Of a stretch of 64,000 nucleotides of DNA, positions 46,196-55,610 are shown piece by piece. The first letter of the stretch is position 1, and each line of letters begins with the position of its first letter. This DNA comes from Chloroflexota bacterium (lineage in GTDB: Bacteria; Chloroflexota; Dehalococcoidia; Tepidiformales; Tepidiformaceae): positions 1 through 64,000 of the forward strand of contig JAPPAK010000007.1 in the NCBI GenBank assembly GCA_026705605.1, given 5' to 3'. The notes below the pieces were generated by a model. It was not told the origin of the DNA. It was given only the letters and a program-made list of their open reading frames with translations, and did not search any database. A program made the translations under genes and the position numbers.

Positions 46196-47935
46196 ATGAC
46201 GCGAAGAGGTCGGGGACGCCCACCCCATCCCGACATCCTCACCCCTGCCGAGTGGCGCGTCCTGGAAGAGCTGCGGGCAGGCGACACCTACGCCGAGATC
46301 GCCGTCCGTCTCGGCGTCAGTCCCGACGCCATCAGGTTCCACGTCAGGAACATGCGCGACAAACTCAACCTTCGCGACCGCGCCGAGCTCGTGGCCTGGA
46401 CGCCCCCGGACGGCGAGCGGCGCCGCTTCCCGGCACTGCTCGCGCCCCTCGCGTCCCTGCCGTTGGCCGCACGAACGATTGCGGCGGTCGCTGCGGGCAC
46501 GGTCGTGACCGGTGCCATCGTCGTCGCGATCGCGCTGGTCGTGGCGTCGGGGAGTGGGGAAGGTACTCCCCCCGCAGTCGTCGTTCCGGACGAGGCCGCC
46601 ACGACTCCCGGGCCCACCGGCACGCCCGCAACCACGCCCAGCCCAATACCGGAGGCAACGCCCGTCGCGACGCCTGAGGCCACTCCCACCCCTACCCCCG
46701 ACCCGGCGACCGTGGAGACTTCGGATGTCACCCCGATCCGTGCTGGTGCACCCCAAGCCACAGCAACCCCCCCAGAACCTGAGGGCACGGCAACGCCGGA
46801 ATCGGTGTCCACGTCCGTGCCGATCACTGTCAGAGATGACCCAGTACACCAATTTATTCAGTCGATCGAGCATTCTTCGCCCCAGACCGACCACCCCTTC
46901 CCCATTGAGCTGTGGCCGTACTGGGGTGTTGGATTGGGACAGCACGACTGCCAAAACGTCATGCTGGGACGGGTAGTGAGTGCGGACTTCTTGCCGAGAG
47001 GGTCGGATTCCTCCCAGGGTCACCGTCAGCACTATCTCACGTTCGAGATCGAGGTCACCGAGGTGCTATGGGGAGATGCTACCGATGACCGGTACATCCG
47101 AGCGCTTGTGTCCGATGCCATCTTCGATATGGAGTTGTTGGAAGCTTCCAGGGACGCCATCGGCGGCAGTCGGGGAGTCTTTAGCTTCCGAGGTTGTTAC
47201 GGCGAGAAGTGGATGGGCGCACACGACTTCCTCATCGAGACGGAAGCTGGCTCGATTGCCAGGTCAGGAGGAGGTAGCCCCTTCTCCTTGGAGTCGCTCG
47301 ACGACTTCGTTTCGGACCTGCGTCGCGCGGTTCAAGGAAGGGTTCCTCATTCCTGTTCACTATTTGAGAAAGGTCTCATTCACTACGTTGGGAATGACGC
47401 TTCACTTGTCGAGCGACGGTCTCTACGTTTCCCGTCGCCGGTGGAATCTGAACTCTTCCTCAGCGACACCGTTCTGGTGGGGTCGCTCTCCGGCATCGCT
47501 GAAACGGAGCTCAGGGCCGAGCGCAAGTGGGGTAACCCTGAAGGCCCCTTTGCCCTGTTTACTATCTCAGCCACAGAGGTGATCAAAGGAAGTGTTCCAG
47601 GAGACCTCCTGCTGCTGCTTCCCTTGGCAGAAGGACATTCTCGCGACGTGATACTGGCCGAGCTTCCCTGCGAAGGTGCCCTGTTCCTTGTCAAGGACAT
47701 CACCAAGTCCTTCGAGGATGTCTTCGAGCGCCCGGCCAATGGGGTGCGCGTGTATGGCCTCGTTGGGGACGGGCTGTTCCTGGAGACCGAAGGAGGCCTC
47801 TTTCATGGGCCCTATGAGGATCCCCCGGCGCGCGACGGCCTGCGACCGAAGTACAACCTCGACTTCCTCTCCACAATGCAAGAGCTCATCGCAGCTCTTA
47901 AGCGTGAACAAGCCTCCAAAACTGATGCCGATTGA
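46196..47935 (+). CDS. membrane-anchored LuxR-type HTH protein with extracytoplasmic domain
   Basis: 579 residues. An N-terminal LuxR-type helix-turn-helix (about 15-65: LTPAEWRVLEELRAGDTYAEIAVRLG, DAIRFHVRNMRDKLNL) is followed by one hydrophobic span (about 93-116). A Pro/Thr/Ala-rich linker then leads to a C-terminal domain of about 380 residues with several Cys, presumably outside the membrane. I do not recognise the outer domain; it has two similar-looking halves (VLGRVVSADFL and TVLVGSLSGIAE regions). The 3' two-thirds looks less GC-rich than the neighbours, hinting at a different origin. It could be a one-component membrane transcription factor. Confidence 0.75.
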   Translation: MTRRGRGRPPHPDILTPAEWRVLEELRAGDTYAEIAVRLGVSPDAIRFHVRNMRDKLNLRDRAELVAWTPPDGERRRFPALLAPLASLPLAARTIAAVAAGTVVTGAIVVAIALVVASGSGEGTPPAVVVPDEAATTPGPTGTPATTPSPIPEATPVATPEATPTPTPDPATVETSDVTPIRAGAPQATATPPEPEGTATPESVSTSVPITVRDDPVHQFIQSIEHSSPQTDHPFPIELWPYWGVGLGQHDCQNVMLGRVVSADFLPRGSDSSQGHRQHYLTFEIEVTEVLWGDATDDRYIRALVSDAIFDMELLEASRDAIGGSRGVFSFRGCYGEKWMGAHDFLIETEAGSIARSGGGSPFSLESLDDFVSDLRRAVQGRVPHSCSLFEKGLIHYVGNDASLVERRSLRFPSPVESELFLSDTVLVGSLSGIAETELRAERKWGNPEGPFALFTISATEVIKGSVPGDLLLLLPLAEGHSRDVILAELPCEGALFLVKDITKSFEDVFERPANGVRVYGLVGDGLFLETEGGLFHGPYEDPPARDGLRPKYNLDFLSTMQELIAALKREQASKTDAD

Positions 47936-47977
47936 GCCGAGTGCGCATGTGATCGGTTGGCCTGGTAGCCCACTCAG

Positions 47978-48004
47978 CCGCGCGTCAGCGCGGCGCTCTC
48001 CTCT
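47978..48004 (+). terminator. possible hairpin between convergent genes
   Basis: CCGCGC (47978-47983), loop GTCA, GCGCGG (47988-47993), then CGCTCTCCTCTTT. A related GC hairpin (around 48012-48033) lies next to it on the side of the converging gene. The T-run is weak, so this is tentative. Confidence 0.3.
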
Positions 48005-48040
48005 TTCCTCAGCGACGCGCCAGCGGCGCGCTCTCCTCGC

Positions 48041-48592
48041 CTACCCCACGGGCGCCTTCGGGAACTCGTACACCGGCGGCTTGCCGCCTCGCTTCGCCTT
48101 GCTCGCGGGCAGCGACTCCGTCCGCTTGGTCCACTCGTCCGGCGACCAGCCCCAGTTGCTGATGATGCGGTAGTGCGAGATGCGCCACTTGTCGCCGTCC
48201 GGCACGAAGGTCCCCTGGTACAGACCCCCGCCCAGGCCCCCGTGCCCGCCCGACGTCATGAAGTAGGCGCTCAGCTCCGCGCTCGAGCAGTCCTCCGCCA
48301 CGTTCACCTGCACGTTCGCCGAGTGGTGCCCGCCCGAGAGCGTCGGCTCCGCGCTCGAGTGCGGCCCGTACAGCTCCCGCATCGCCTCGCGGCCCTCGAA
48401 CCGCAGGTCGTCCATTGTCCCCGGCGGGAAGTTGATCACGTCCAGCACCGCGTCCTCGTGGAACACGTCCAGGATGCCGTCCGTGTAGCCGATATCCATG
48501 TTGTAGAAGTACTCGTTGAAGGTGCTGATCACCGCTCGCTCCGCCTCCAGGCGGGCGACTCGTGCGCGCAGTTCCGCAAGCTCGTCCGACAT
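48041..48592 (-). CDS. SnoaL/NTF2-like protein
   Basis: 183 residues. A short N-terminal helix (AELRARVARLEAERAVISTFNEYF), then the cone-shaped NTF2-like pattern: DGILDVFHEDAVLDV, RFEGREAMRELYG, GGLYQGTFVPDGDKWRISHYRI. Members are ketosteroid-isomerase-like enzymes, polyketide cyclases or binding proteins. The ATG at 48592 is preferred to a start 60 bases upstream. It is divergent from a P450 gene. The substrate is unknown. Confidence 0.82.
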   Translation of the reverse strand: MSDELAELRARVARLEAERAVISTFNEYFYNMDIGYTDGILDVFHEDAVLDVINFPPGTMDDLRFEGREAMRELYGPHSSAEPTLSGGHHSANVQVNVAEDCSSAELSAYFMTSGGHGGLGGGLYQGTFVPDGDKWRISHYRIISNWGWSPDEWTKRTESLPASKAKRGGKPPVYEFPKAPVG

Positions 48593-48740
48593 CGCAATTC
48601 GCTCCTGTTTCCGGTTGTCGCGGAGGATGGACCGCCCGCCGAGCCTTCGCAAGACCCCGATCCCCCCTCACTGTCCGTTGACACGCCCCGCGAGCGGCCT
48701 AGACTCGCTTGCAAGACCATCCCCCTGCGGCGAGGCCACC

Positions 48741-50060
48741 ATGACGGCTCCAACTGAAGCCCCCATCATCGAACCTGGCGAGTTCCTTACCGAGGACCAC
48801 CGCCTCGACCCCTTCCCCCTCTACAAGAAGATCCGCGACTGGGAGCCCGTCTACCACGACCGCCTCCAGAACCGCTTCTTCGTCAGCCGCTACGAGGACA
48901 TCTGGGACGCCTACAAGCGCAGCCGTCCCGGCGGCGACTTCACCCGTGGCGTGTACGACATGCAGGGGAAGTACGACTTCGGCTCCGAGTCGCCCCTCGG
49001 CGAGACCATCCTCGATATGGGCGAGGGCCCCGAGCACCGCTGGAGCCGCGGCATCGTCGCCGGCGAGTTCGTCGGCAAGAAGCTGGTCACCTGGCTCCCC
49101 GTTATCGAGGAGACCGCCGCCGAGATGATCGAGCAGTTCTCGCAAGAAGCTGCCGAGGACCTTGCCTCGGGCATCGCGAAGACAGGCGAGATCGACCTCG
49201 TCACGCAGTTCAGTCAGCGGTTCCCCATCCGCGTCATCGCCGGGATGCTCGGCCTCCCGCGCGAGGACTTCGACTACTTCGAGAGCATCTACAACACCCT
49301 CTTTGCCGGCATGGGCTACGGGCGCGCCTACTTCCGCTCCGCCGAAAAGGCGAAGTTCGCGTTGCACGACTACCTCACGCCCATCATCGCCGACCGGCGC
49401 GCCAACCCCCGGACCGACCTCATCTCCAAGTTCGTTACGGCCGAGATGTCCGGCGAGATGATGACCGACCACCAGATCAAGTCGTTCGTCGCCCTCCTCC
49501 TCGTTGGTGGCGGCGACACCACCCACAAGGCCATCGACTCCATGTGGTGGAACCTGCTCAACAACTACGAGCAGTACGAAGCCGTCCGCGAGAACCCCGA
49601 GCTGATGGACCGCGTCTTCACCGAGATGCTCCGCTTCGACGGCTCCAACCACTACCAACCGCGCCGCGCGACTCGCGAGACCGAGCTCGGCAACCGCGTC
49701 GTCCCCTACGGCGCCAACGTCGCCCTCTGCCTCGGCTCCGGCAACCGCGACGAGCGCGTCTTCAAGGACCCCGACCAGTTCAACATCTTCCGCGACGACC
49801 TCTACTTCGGGAAGGAGCTGCGCGTCGGCTACTGGCAGGACGGCGTCGCCAGCCACCTCGGCTTCGGCCAGGAGCGGCACTTCTGCATGGGCTACGCCAT
49901 GGCCCGCCAGGAGGCCGTCATGGCCGGCAAGATGCTCCTCCAGGTCCTCAAGAACCCGCGCCTCAAGGACGTCCCCAACGACGGCATCGTCTTTCCGCCG
50001 CCGGGCAAGGGCGGCGTCCGCGGCGTGACCCACCTGGAGATCGAGTTCGACGTGAACTAG
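48741..50060 (+). CDS. cytochrome P450, paralogue group A (divergent member)
   Basis: 439 residues. I-helix VGGGDTTHK, ExxR in EMLRFD, heme loop FGQERHFCMGYAMARQE. It has the pre-heme segment FNIFRDDLYFGKELRVGYWQDG shared with the P450s at 33.7 and 42.6 kb. The frame is open upstream, but the ATG at 48741 fits the family N-terminus. It is divergent from the SnoaL-like gene, with 148 bases between the starts. Confidence 0.92.
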   Translation: MTAPTEAPIIEPGEFLTEDHRLDPFPLYKKIRDWEPVYHDRLQNRFFVSRYEDIWDAYKRSRPGGDFTRGVYDMQGKYDFGSESPLGETILDMGEGPEHRWSRGIVAGEFVGKKLVTWLPVIEETAAEMIEQFSQEAAEDLASGIAKTGEIDLVTQFSQRFPIRVIAGMLGLPREDFDYFESIYNTLFAGMGYGRAYFRSAEKAKFALHDYLTPIIADRRANPRTDLISKFVTAEMSGEMMTDHQIKSFVALLLVGGGDTTHKAIDSMWWNLLNNYEQYEAVRENPELMDRVFTEMLRFDGSNHYQPRRATRETELGNRVVPYGANVALCLGSGNRDERVFKDPDQFNIFRDDLYFGKELRVGYWQDGVASHLGFGQERHFCMGYAMARQEAVMAGKMLLQVLKNPRLKDVPNDGIVFPPPGKGGVRGVTHLEIEFDVN

Positions 50061-50213
50061 GGCGTGAGGCACACCAGACCGGACAACGTCGCGGACTCTC
50101 CCTCTGGTCTCAGGTCAGCTCTGTAGTTGCCTATCTGGCTTCAGGCGAGGTGCGCCTCACATCCGGATACGTACTGCGCCTGAGATGAGTGTCGCCGAGC
50201 AGGAAGAACTGAG

Positions 50214-50987
50214 ATGACCTACGCCTTTGGAGACACCGAACTTGCCGCCCAGCGGCTCGCGCTGCTCGCCGAGACCTTCGCCCAATCCTCACGCGCCTTC
50301 ATGGGCGAGGCCGCCCAGAAGGGACTGCGGCTGGCTGCGGACCTCGGCTGCGGTCCCGGCTACTCGACCGACCTCCTGGCCGGCACCTTGGAAGTCGCCC
50401 ACACCATCGGTTTGGACAACTCCCGGAGCTTCCTCGAGCTCGCGCGTCCCACTGCCTCCGAAAGGGTCTCGTTTCGCCTCCACGACATCACAACTGGCCC
50501 GTTCCCGTCGGGCCCTTACGACCTGCTCTTCAGTCGCTTCGAGCTGACCCACCTGCAGCATCCCGAGGCCGTCGTCGAATTGTGGGGCAGGCAGCTCGAC
50601 GTGGGCGGACGCCTGCTCATCGAGGAGGTCGAGTACATCGAAACGACCCACCCCGTGTTCACCTCGTACATGGAAATCAATCAGGCAATGCTGACCGAGC
50701 AGGGCAACTCCCTTTACATCGGCCCCGTGCTCGACGCTATTCCCGACCCTCCCTCGCTGAAGCGCTCTTCCAGCCACGTGCAGACTGTCCCTGTTCCCGC
50801 CGACCGTGCCGCCGCGATGTTTCACATGAACCTTGGCGTTTGGAGGCACAACGACTTCGTCCGCCGCAGCTTCGACCCATCAGAGCTCGACGACCTCGAA
50901 CGCCATCTGGAGGCAATCTCTTCCGGCGGAACCGCCATCACCCCAGTGGAGTGGGGCCTCCGCCACATCGTCATGGATCGCGCATAG
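50214..50987 (+). CDS. SAM-dependent methyltransferase (class I)
   Basis: 257 residues. Motif I is LAADLGCGPGYSTDLL, then GLDNSRSFLELAR (motif II) and FSRFELTHLQHPEAVV (acidic and hydrophobic post-motifs). AGGAAG lies before the ATG. It resembles ubiquinone/menaquinone-type and small-molecule methyltransferases, and has no sterol-MT signature. Target unknown. The 153-base spacer before it holds no gene. Confidence 0.85.
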   Translation: MTYAFGDTELAAQRLALLAETFAQSSRAFMGEAAQKGLRLAADLGCGPGYSTDLLAGTLEVAHTIGLDNSRSFLELARPTASERVSFRLHDITTGPFPSGPYDLLFSRFELTHLQHPEAVVELWGRQLDVGGRLLIEEVEYIETTHPVFTSYMEINQAMLTEQGNSLYIGPVLDAIPDPPSLKRSSSHVQTVPVPADRAAAMFHMNLGVWRHNDFVRRSFDPSELDDLERHLEAISSGGTAITPVEWGLRHIVMDRA

Positions 50988-51135
50988 TTCTCCAGATGCG
51001 GCCCCTGCAGAGGCGGGCTTGGAAGACACCTCCCACGACTGCACCAGAACGCCTAGAATCGCCGCGCGGCGCAGGCGTGCTCCCCTCGCGGCGATAGCCG
51101 TCCGGGCGCGCCAAATCCAGCCGATCCAGAGAAAA

Positions 51136-51543
51136 ATGGCGACGATTCTGGCCCATATCAAGATCAAGGAAGGCAAGGAAGCCCGCTTCGAGGAGCTCGA
51201 AGGCGAGCTCTGGCGCGATACCCACGCCAACGAGTCGAACGTCCGCCGCTACGAGTTCTGGCGCGGCGCCGAGAAGGGCTCCTACTACGGCCTGCTCTCC
51301 TTCAACAGCTACAACGGCTTCATCGAGCACCAGGCCAGCCCCCACCACGAGGACTCCGGCCTCGGCGAGGTGATCGAGGGCATCCAGCTTGAGTGGATCG
51401 ACCCCGTCCCCAGCGCCTCCGATCTCGCCACCACTGACACCGAGCCCCTCTTCGAGGGCGCAAACGATCTGCAGAAGCAGTACCACGCCAACTTCCAGCC
51501 CGACGTTCAGGACTGGTGGAGGGCACTCCGCGCAGGGGCGTAA
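51136..51543 (+). CDS. ABM-like/dimeric alpha-beta barrel protein
   Basis: 135 residues. ATILAHIKIKEGKEARFEELEGEL is the typical first strand and helix, followed by RRYEFWRGAEKGSYYGLLSF and HQASPHHEDSG. The ATG at 51136 is chosen because homology starts there; the longer upstream frame overlaps the methyltransferase. It is similar in type to the ABM protein at 10.97 kb. Function unknown. Confidence 0.75.
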   Translation: MATILAHIKIKEGKEARFEELEGELWRDTHANESNVRRYEFWRGAEKGSYYGLLSFNSYNGFIEHQASPHHEDSGLGEVIEGIQLEWIDPVPSASDLATTDTEPLFEGANDLQKQYHANFQPDVQDWWRALRAGA

Positions 51544-51638
51544 CCCCGCCGAACGTATTGCCAAGCGCTATGCGCATCCGCCAGAATCGCCGCGCCTTGT
51601 GGTCAGCGATCGCTGGCCGGGGAGCGTGAGGGGGAGAC

Positions 51639-52583
51639 ATGCGGACATACATCCTCCGCCGCCTCATCGCCATTCCCCTCATGCTGCTGCTTCTCTCCCT
51701 GGTCCTTTTCCTGCTCATCTGGACGCTGCCGGGCGACGCCTCCTTCTCTGCCGCCCTGAGCATCTCGGACGTCCCCAATCTCGAAGTCGCCCGCGAGAGG
51801 CTGGGGCTGGACCGCCCCTGGTACGTTCAGTACGGGGACTGGCTTGGCGGCATCTTCGTGGGTGACCTCGGCGAGTCGCTGACGCCTCCGCACGATTCCA
51901 TCATGGGCTCCGTCAAGGAGCGCCTGCCGAAGACCCTCGAGGTTGGCCTGTTGACGATCCTCCTGTCCGCGGTCCTCAGCGTGCCCGTGGGCGTGATCTC
52001 GGCGGTGAGGCGGAACAAGCCCGAGGACTACCTGCTCAGGGCGGGTACGATCCTCGGCATCTCCGTCCCCAACTTCTGGACGGGAACGCTGATCATCATC
52101 TACGCCTTCGTGTGGTTCGACTGGAATCCAATCCAGGACTGGGTCGACTTCACCGAGGACCCCCTCAAGAACCTCGCCATCGTCATCTTCCCAGCGGGCG
52201 TGCTGGCCTATGCGGGGGCGGCCTACACGGCCCGCATCATGCGCTCGGCCATGCTCGAGGTGCTCCACTCGGACCACGTACGCACGGCCCGCGCGAAGGG
52301 GTTGCGGGAGCGCGTCGTCATCTTCCGGCACGTCTTCCGGAGCGCCCTCATCCCCGTGCTTACGGTGGTGGGCCTGCAGCTCGGGGCCATCCTCGGCGGA
52401 GCCATCGTGGCCGAGCAGATCTTCGCCATTCCCGGGATGGGCCTCTTCGCCCTGGAGCGGCTTATCGCGCGGGACTACCCCGCTGTCCTCATGGTCACGA
52501 TGATCTTCGCCGCGATGTTCATGGTCGTGACTCTCCTGGTTGACGTCCTCTACACCTACGTCGACCCGCGGATCAGGTACTAG
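51639..52583 (+). CDS. ABC transporter permease, DppB/OppB type
   Basis: 314 residues, about six membrane segments. The N-terminus RTYILRRLIAIPLMLLLLSLVLFLLI is characteristic, and the EAA-like loop is EVLHSDHVRTARAKGLRERVV. DPRIRY at the end is typical. The best partner guess is a peptide, nickel or oligosaccharide importer. Three genes (two permeases and a binding protein) follow each other; no ATPase genes are seen in this window. Confidence 0.93.
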   Translation: MRTYILRRLIAIPLMLLLLSLVLFLLIWTLPGDASFSAALSISDVPNLEVARERLGLDRPWYVQYGDWLGGIFVGDLGESLTPPHDSIMGSVKERLPKTLEVGLLTILLSAVLSVPVGVISAVRRNKPEDYLLRAGTILGISVPNFWTGTLIIIYAFVWFDWNPIQDWVDFTEDPLKNLAIVIFPAGVLAYAGAAYTARIMRSAMLEVLHSDHVRTARAKGLRERVVIFRHVFRSALIPVLTVVGLQLGAILGGAIVAEQIFAIPGMGLFALERLIARDYPAVLMVTMIFAAMFMVVTLLVDVLYTYVDPRIRY

Positions 52584-52585
52584 CG

Positions 52586-53533
52586 ATGAGCGACGCGTCG
52601 GAAGCGGCCACCACCTCGGCATCGGGCACACTCCTGGAGCAGGAATACGCGATCCCGCCGCACCAGCGGTTCAATCCGCTGCGCTGGGCCCGCCGTGAGC
52701 CGGCGGGCGCCCTCGGCGTCATCGTCATCATCATCGTCGGGTTTATGGCCGGCGCCGCGCCCGTCCTGAATACGACGAATCCGGACACGCTGGAGTCGTT
52801 CACACCGCACGTTCTCGTCGGGCCGAACAGTGACTACTACTTCGGCACCGATCGCCAGGGGCGGGATCTGTGGTCGAGCGTGCTCTACGGCGGTCGTATC
52901 TCCCTCAAGATCGGTATGGCGACCGTGCTCGTGGGGACGGTCGGGGGCACGCTTCTGGCTCTCATCGCGGGCTTCCTCGCCGGCGCCGTCGACTTCGGCC
53001 TGAGTCGCCTGGCTGACATGCTCTTCGCCGTCCCTTCCCTCCTGTTAGCAATGATCATGGACATTGTCCTGGTGGATAAGCTGCCAGACTTACCCGCCCT
53101 GCCGGCGGAGGAGTTGGCGCGCGTGCTGGCGATCGCGTTCTTCTTCATGCCGGGCGCCTTCCGCATCATGCGGGGGTCGGTGCTGGAGCAGCGCAGCGCG
53201 CAATACGTGGAGGCGGCCACGCTGATCGGCGCGGGCCAGTTCCGCATCATGCTGCGCCACATCCTGCCCAATATCACCGGCCTCATGATCGTCCTCACCA
53301 CCATCAGCCTGCCCGCCGCCATCCTCACCGAGGCGACCCTCTCCTTCCTGATCGGGTCTGACGCACCGTCGTGGGGGGCCGAATTGAGTGGGGATTCGCG
53401 CCAGTTCTTCAGGCGCGCTCCCTGGCTCGCCATCTTCCCTGGCGCCGCTCTGGCGCTCACGGTGTTCGCTTTCAACATGTTTGGCGACTCCGTCCGCGAT
53501 ACCCTCGACCCCCGGCTGCGGGGGCGAATCTAG
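52586..53533 (+). CDS. ABC transporter permease, DppC/OppC type
   Basis: 315 residues, six membrane segments. GTDRQGRDLWSSVLYGGRISLKIG is the classic DppC signature, and AATLIGAGQFRIMLRHILPNI is the coupling loop. NMFGDSVRDTLDPRLRGR ends the protein. It starts two bases after the DppB-like stop, so the two are co-translated. Confidence 0.94.
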   Translation: MSDASEAATTSASGTLLEQEYAIPPHQRFNPLRWARREPAGALGVIVIIIVGFMAGAAPVLNTTNPDTLESFTPHVLVGPNSDYYFGTDRQGRDLWSSVLYGGRISLKIGMATVLVGTVGGTLLALIAGFLAGAVDFGLSRLADMLFAVPSLLLAMIMDIVLVDKLPDLPALPAEELARVLAIAFFFMPGAFRIMRGSVLEQRSAQYVEAATLIGAGQFRIMLRHILPNITGLMIVLTTISLPAAILTEATLSFLIGSDAPSWGAELSGDSRQFFRRAPWLAIFPGAALALTVFAFNMFGDSVRDTLDPRLRGRI

Positions 53534-53558
53534 CCCCGCACTTCCCCGATGAACCCCG

Positions 53559-53587
53559 TTGAAACGCGATCCCCGCAGGGCTTATTG
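53559..53587 (+). promoter_or_regulatory. candidate sigma-70-type promoter for the binding-protein gene
   Basis: TTGAAA (53559-53564) and TTATTG (53582-53587) are separated by 17 bases and lie 63 bases upstream of the ATG. This would allow extra expression of the binding protein over the permeases. Confidence 0.4.
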
Positions 53588-53650
53588 TGTGCGCGCCACA
53601 GCATCTGCTGAACGCTCCGGCAAACTATCGGGAGCGGGGAGGGCATTGAG

Positions 53651-55576
53651 ATGCGCGATCGAGACAACTACTGGCTTCGCCTGCGTGGGCGAAAGCTCAG
53701 CCGCCGCCGTTTCCTGGCGAGCACCGGCGTAGCCGCTGCCGGGTCGGCGGCAATCCTCGCCGGCTGCGGCGACGACGACGATGACGACGACGACGCTGCG
53801 GCCCCGGCTGCCACGCAGGCCGCCGCTGCCACGCAGGCCGCCGCCGCCACGCAGGCCGCCGCTGATGACGACGACGCGGCCGCCGATGCCGACGCCGGGT
53901 CCGAGGACACGCAGGCTGCCGCTGCAGAGGAGGAAGCGCCTGCCGCCGGCCCGAAGCGCGGCGGCACGTACCGCTCCTGGAAGCGAACGGAAGACATGGG
54001 CATGGACCCCGCGGTCTTCCACACCGACAACCAGGAGGTCGTCTACCAGGTCTACAACCACCTGCTCGACTTCCAGGTCAGCAAGGGCACCTTCTCGCTC
54101 GACGGCGTCGTCGGCTACGAGCAGGTCGACGACACCACGCTCGTCTGGAGCCTGCGCGAGGGAATGCAGTTCCACAACGGCGACCCCGTCACCTCCGAGG
54201 ATGTCGCCTTTACCATCGAGCGGCCCCCCGAGCTGCTCGCCTCGCTGGGCGCCACCCACGTGCCCGCCAGCATCTACAACTACTTCGACAGCGTCGTGCC
54301 GGTCGACGCCACGCACGTGCAGGAGAACTGGACCGGGCCTCGCGCCGACGCCCTGCTCCATCGCTCCCGCCAGTACTTCGGCATGATCAACAAGAAGCTG
54401 GTGCTGGCCCAGCCCGACCAGACGGGCCAGGAGCACGTGCGCGGCATGGCCGCCGGGCCGTTCATCCTCTCCGAGCGCAGCGCCGAGGGAACCCACCTCG
54501 TCCGCAACCCGGACTACTACGCCCATCCCAACCCCGATGACGGCTTCGTCGAGGATGGGCCCTACATCGACGAGTACGACGTCCGCATCGTCGCCGACAA
54601 CGTGACGGCGCGGTCCCTCCTCGAAAGCGGCGACCTTGACGCCTACGGCTCCATCGACGCCCTTGAGGCGGAGGGGCTGGAGGGCAACCCGAACGTGGCG
54701 GTCGAGGGCGCGCCCGCCGGCGGCTGGGCCGTCCTCGGCTTCGACGGCGGCAAGTGGCGCGACGAGCGCGCACGGAAGGCAATCCGCAACGCGTTCAACT
54801 ACCAGGCCTTCATCAACAGCATCCACGCCGGCAACGCAAGGTTGCAGGCGCCCCTCACCATCATCAACGCCCGCTTCCAGCGCCTCACCCAGGAGGACCT
54901 GGCGGGCTACTACCGGTACGATCCCGACGAGGCCCGGGCCCTCTGGGAGGCCGCCAAGAGCGACGCTGCCTCCCGCGGCGAGGACCAGGCCAAGTACGAC
55001 TCCATCTACGAGTACGTCGACATCCACACCATCCAGGGACCGGCGTACCTCGCCATCGCCGAGTTCGCCGCCACGAACCTCACCGAGGTGCTCGGCACCA
55101 CCTTCGAGGTGTCCAGCGCGGACATCCAGACCTGGGTGAGCGCCGCCAACGACAATACCGACGACGTGAAGCCCTGGGGCCTGCTCCAGAGCGGCACCGG
55201 CGTCGGCGGCGGTACCGACGGCGCTCCGGACGCGTCCTACCTCTCGTGGTTCGACCCCCAGCAGTACGGCAGTGTCGCTTTCAACTTCCGAACCGACTCG
55301 CCGCACCCCGAGATCGCCGAAGGCTCCGCGCACGTCGGCGAGCAGATGCTCGCGCAGACGCAGGAGCTGGACCACGAGACCCGCGTGCAGATCATCACCG
55401 ACCTGCAGCGCTGGATCCTCGATCGCGCCTGGGGCATCTTCACCATGCCGATGGCCGCCGAGTCCTACCTCGCCGTCAGCTCGCGCCTGCGCGACTATGG
55501 CAAGGACGACTGGTTCAACGGCTACTCTGGCAACAACACGCCGCGCCGCGAGGCGGCCTGGCTGGACGACGCCTAG
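53651..55576 (+). CDS. ABC transporter solute-binding lipoprotein, family 5 (DppA/OppA type)
   Basis: 641 residues. The N-terminus has a Tat-like SRRRFLAS motif and a lipobox (ILAGC), so it should be a lipoprotein. A low-complexity linker (poly-Asp and repeated Ala-Thr-Gln-Ala-Ala) precedes the binding domain. Family landmarks are WSLREGMQFHNGDPVTSEDVAFTIE and FILSERSAEGTHLVRNPDYY. It binds a peptide-like or other small ligand for the adjacent permeases. A perfect hairpin terminator follows. Confidence 0.94.
   Translation: MRDRDNYWLRLRGRKLSRRRFLASTGVAAAGSAAILAGCGDDDDDDDDAAAPAATQAAAATQAAAATQAAADDDDAAADADAGSEDTQAAAAEEEAPAAGPKRGGTYRSWKRTEDMGMDPAVFHTDNQEVVYQVYNHLLDFQVSKGTFSLDGVVGYEQVDDTTLVWSLREGMQFHNGDPVTSEDVAFTIERPPELLASLGATHVPASIYNYFDSVVPVDATHVQENWTGPRADALLHRSRQYFGMINKKLVLAQPDQTGQEHVRGMAAGPFILSERSAEGTHLVRNPDYYAHPNPDDGFVEDGPYIDEYDVRIVADNVTARSLLESGDLDAYGSIDALEAEGLEGNPNVAVEGAPAGGWAVLGFDGGKWRDERARKAIRNAFNYQAFINSIHAGNARLQAPLTIINARFQRLTQEDLAGYYRYDPDEARALWEAAKSDAASRGEDQAKYDSIYEYVDIHTIQGPAYLAIAEFAATNLTEVLGTTFEVSSADIQTWVSAANDNTDDVKPWGLLQSGTGVGGGTDGAPDASYLSWFDPQQYGSVAFNFRTDSPHPEIAEGSAHVGEQMLAQTQELDHETRVQIITDLQRWILDRAWGIFTMPMAAESYLAVSSRLRDYGKDDWFNGYSGNNTPRREAAWLDDA
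53810..53863 (+). repeat. three 18-base tandem repeats in the lipoprotein linker
   Basis: The unit GCCACGCAGGCCGCCGCT (one copy ends GCC) occurs three times, at 53810, 53828 and 53846, and encodes Ala-Thr-Gln-Ala-Ala-Ala. Confidence 0.85.
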
Positions 55577-55610
55577 ACCGGCTCCCGCCGGTAGCACCGG
55601 AACCGACCGA

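Noticed and set aside
50061..50213. Possible tRNA or structured RNA in the spacer after the P450 gene
   Set aside because: There are short inverted matches, but no cloverleaf, no T-loop GTTCRANNC-type box and no CCA-like end.
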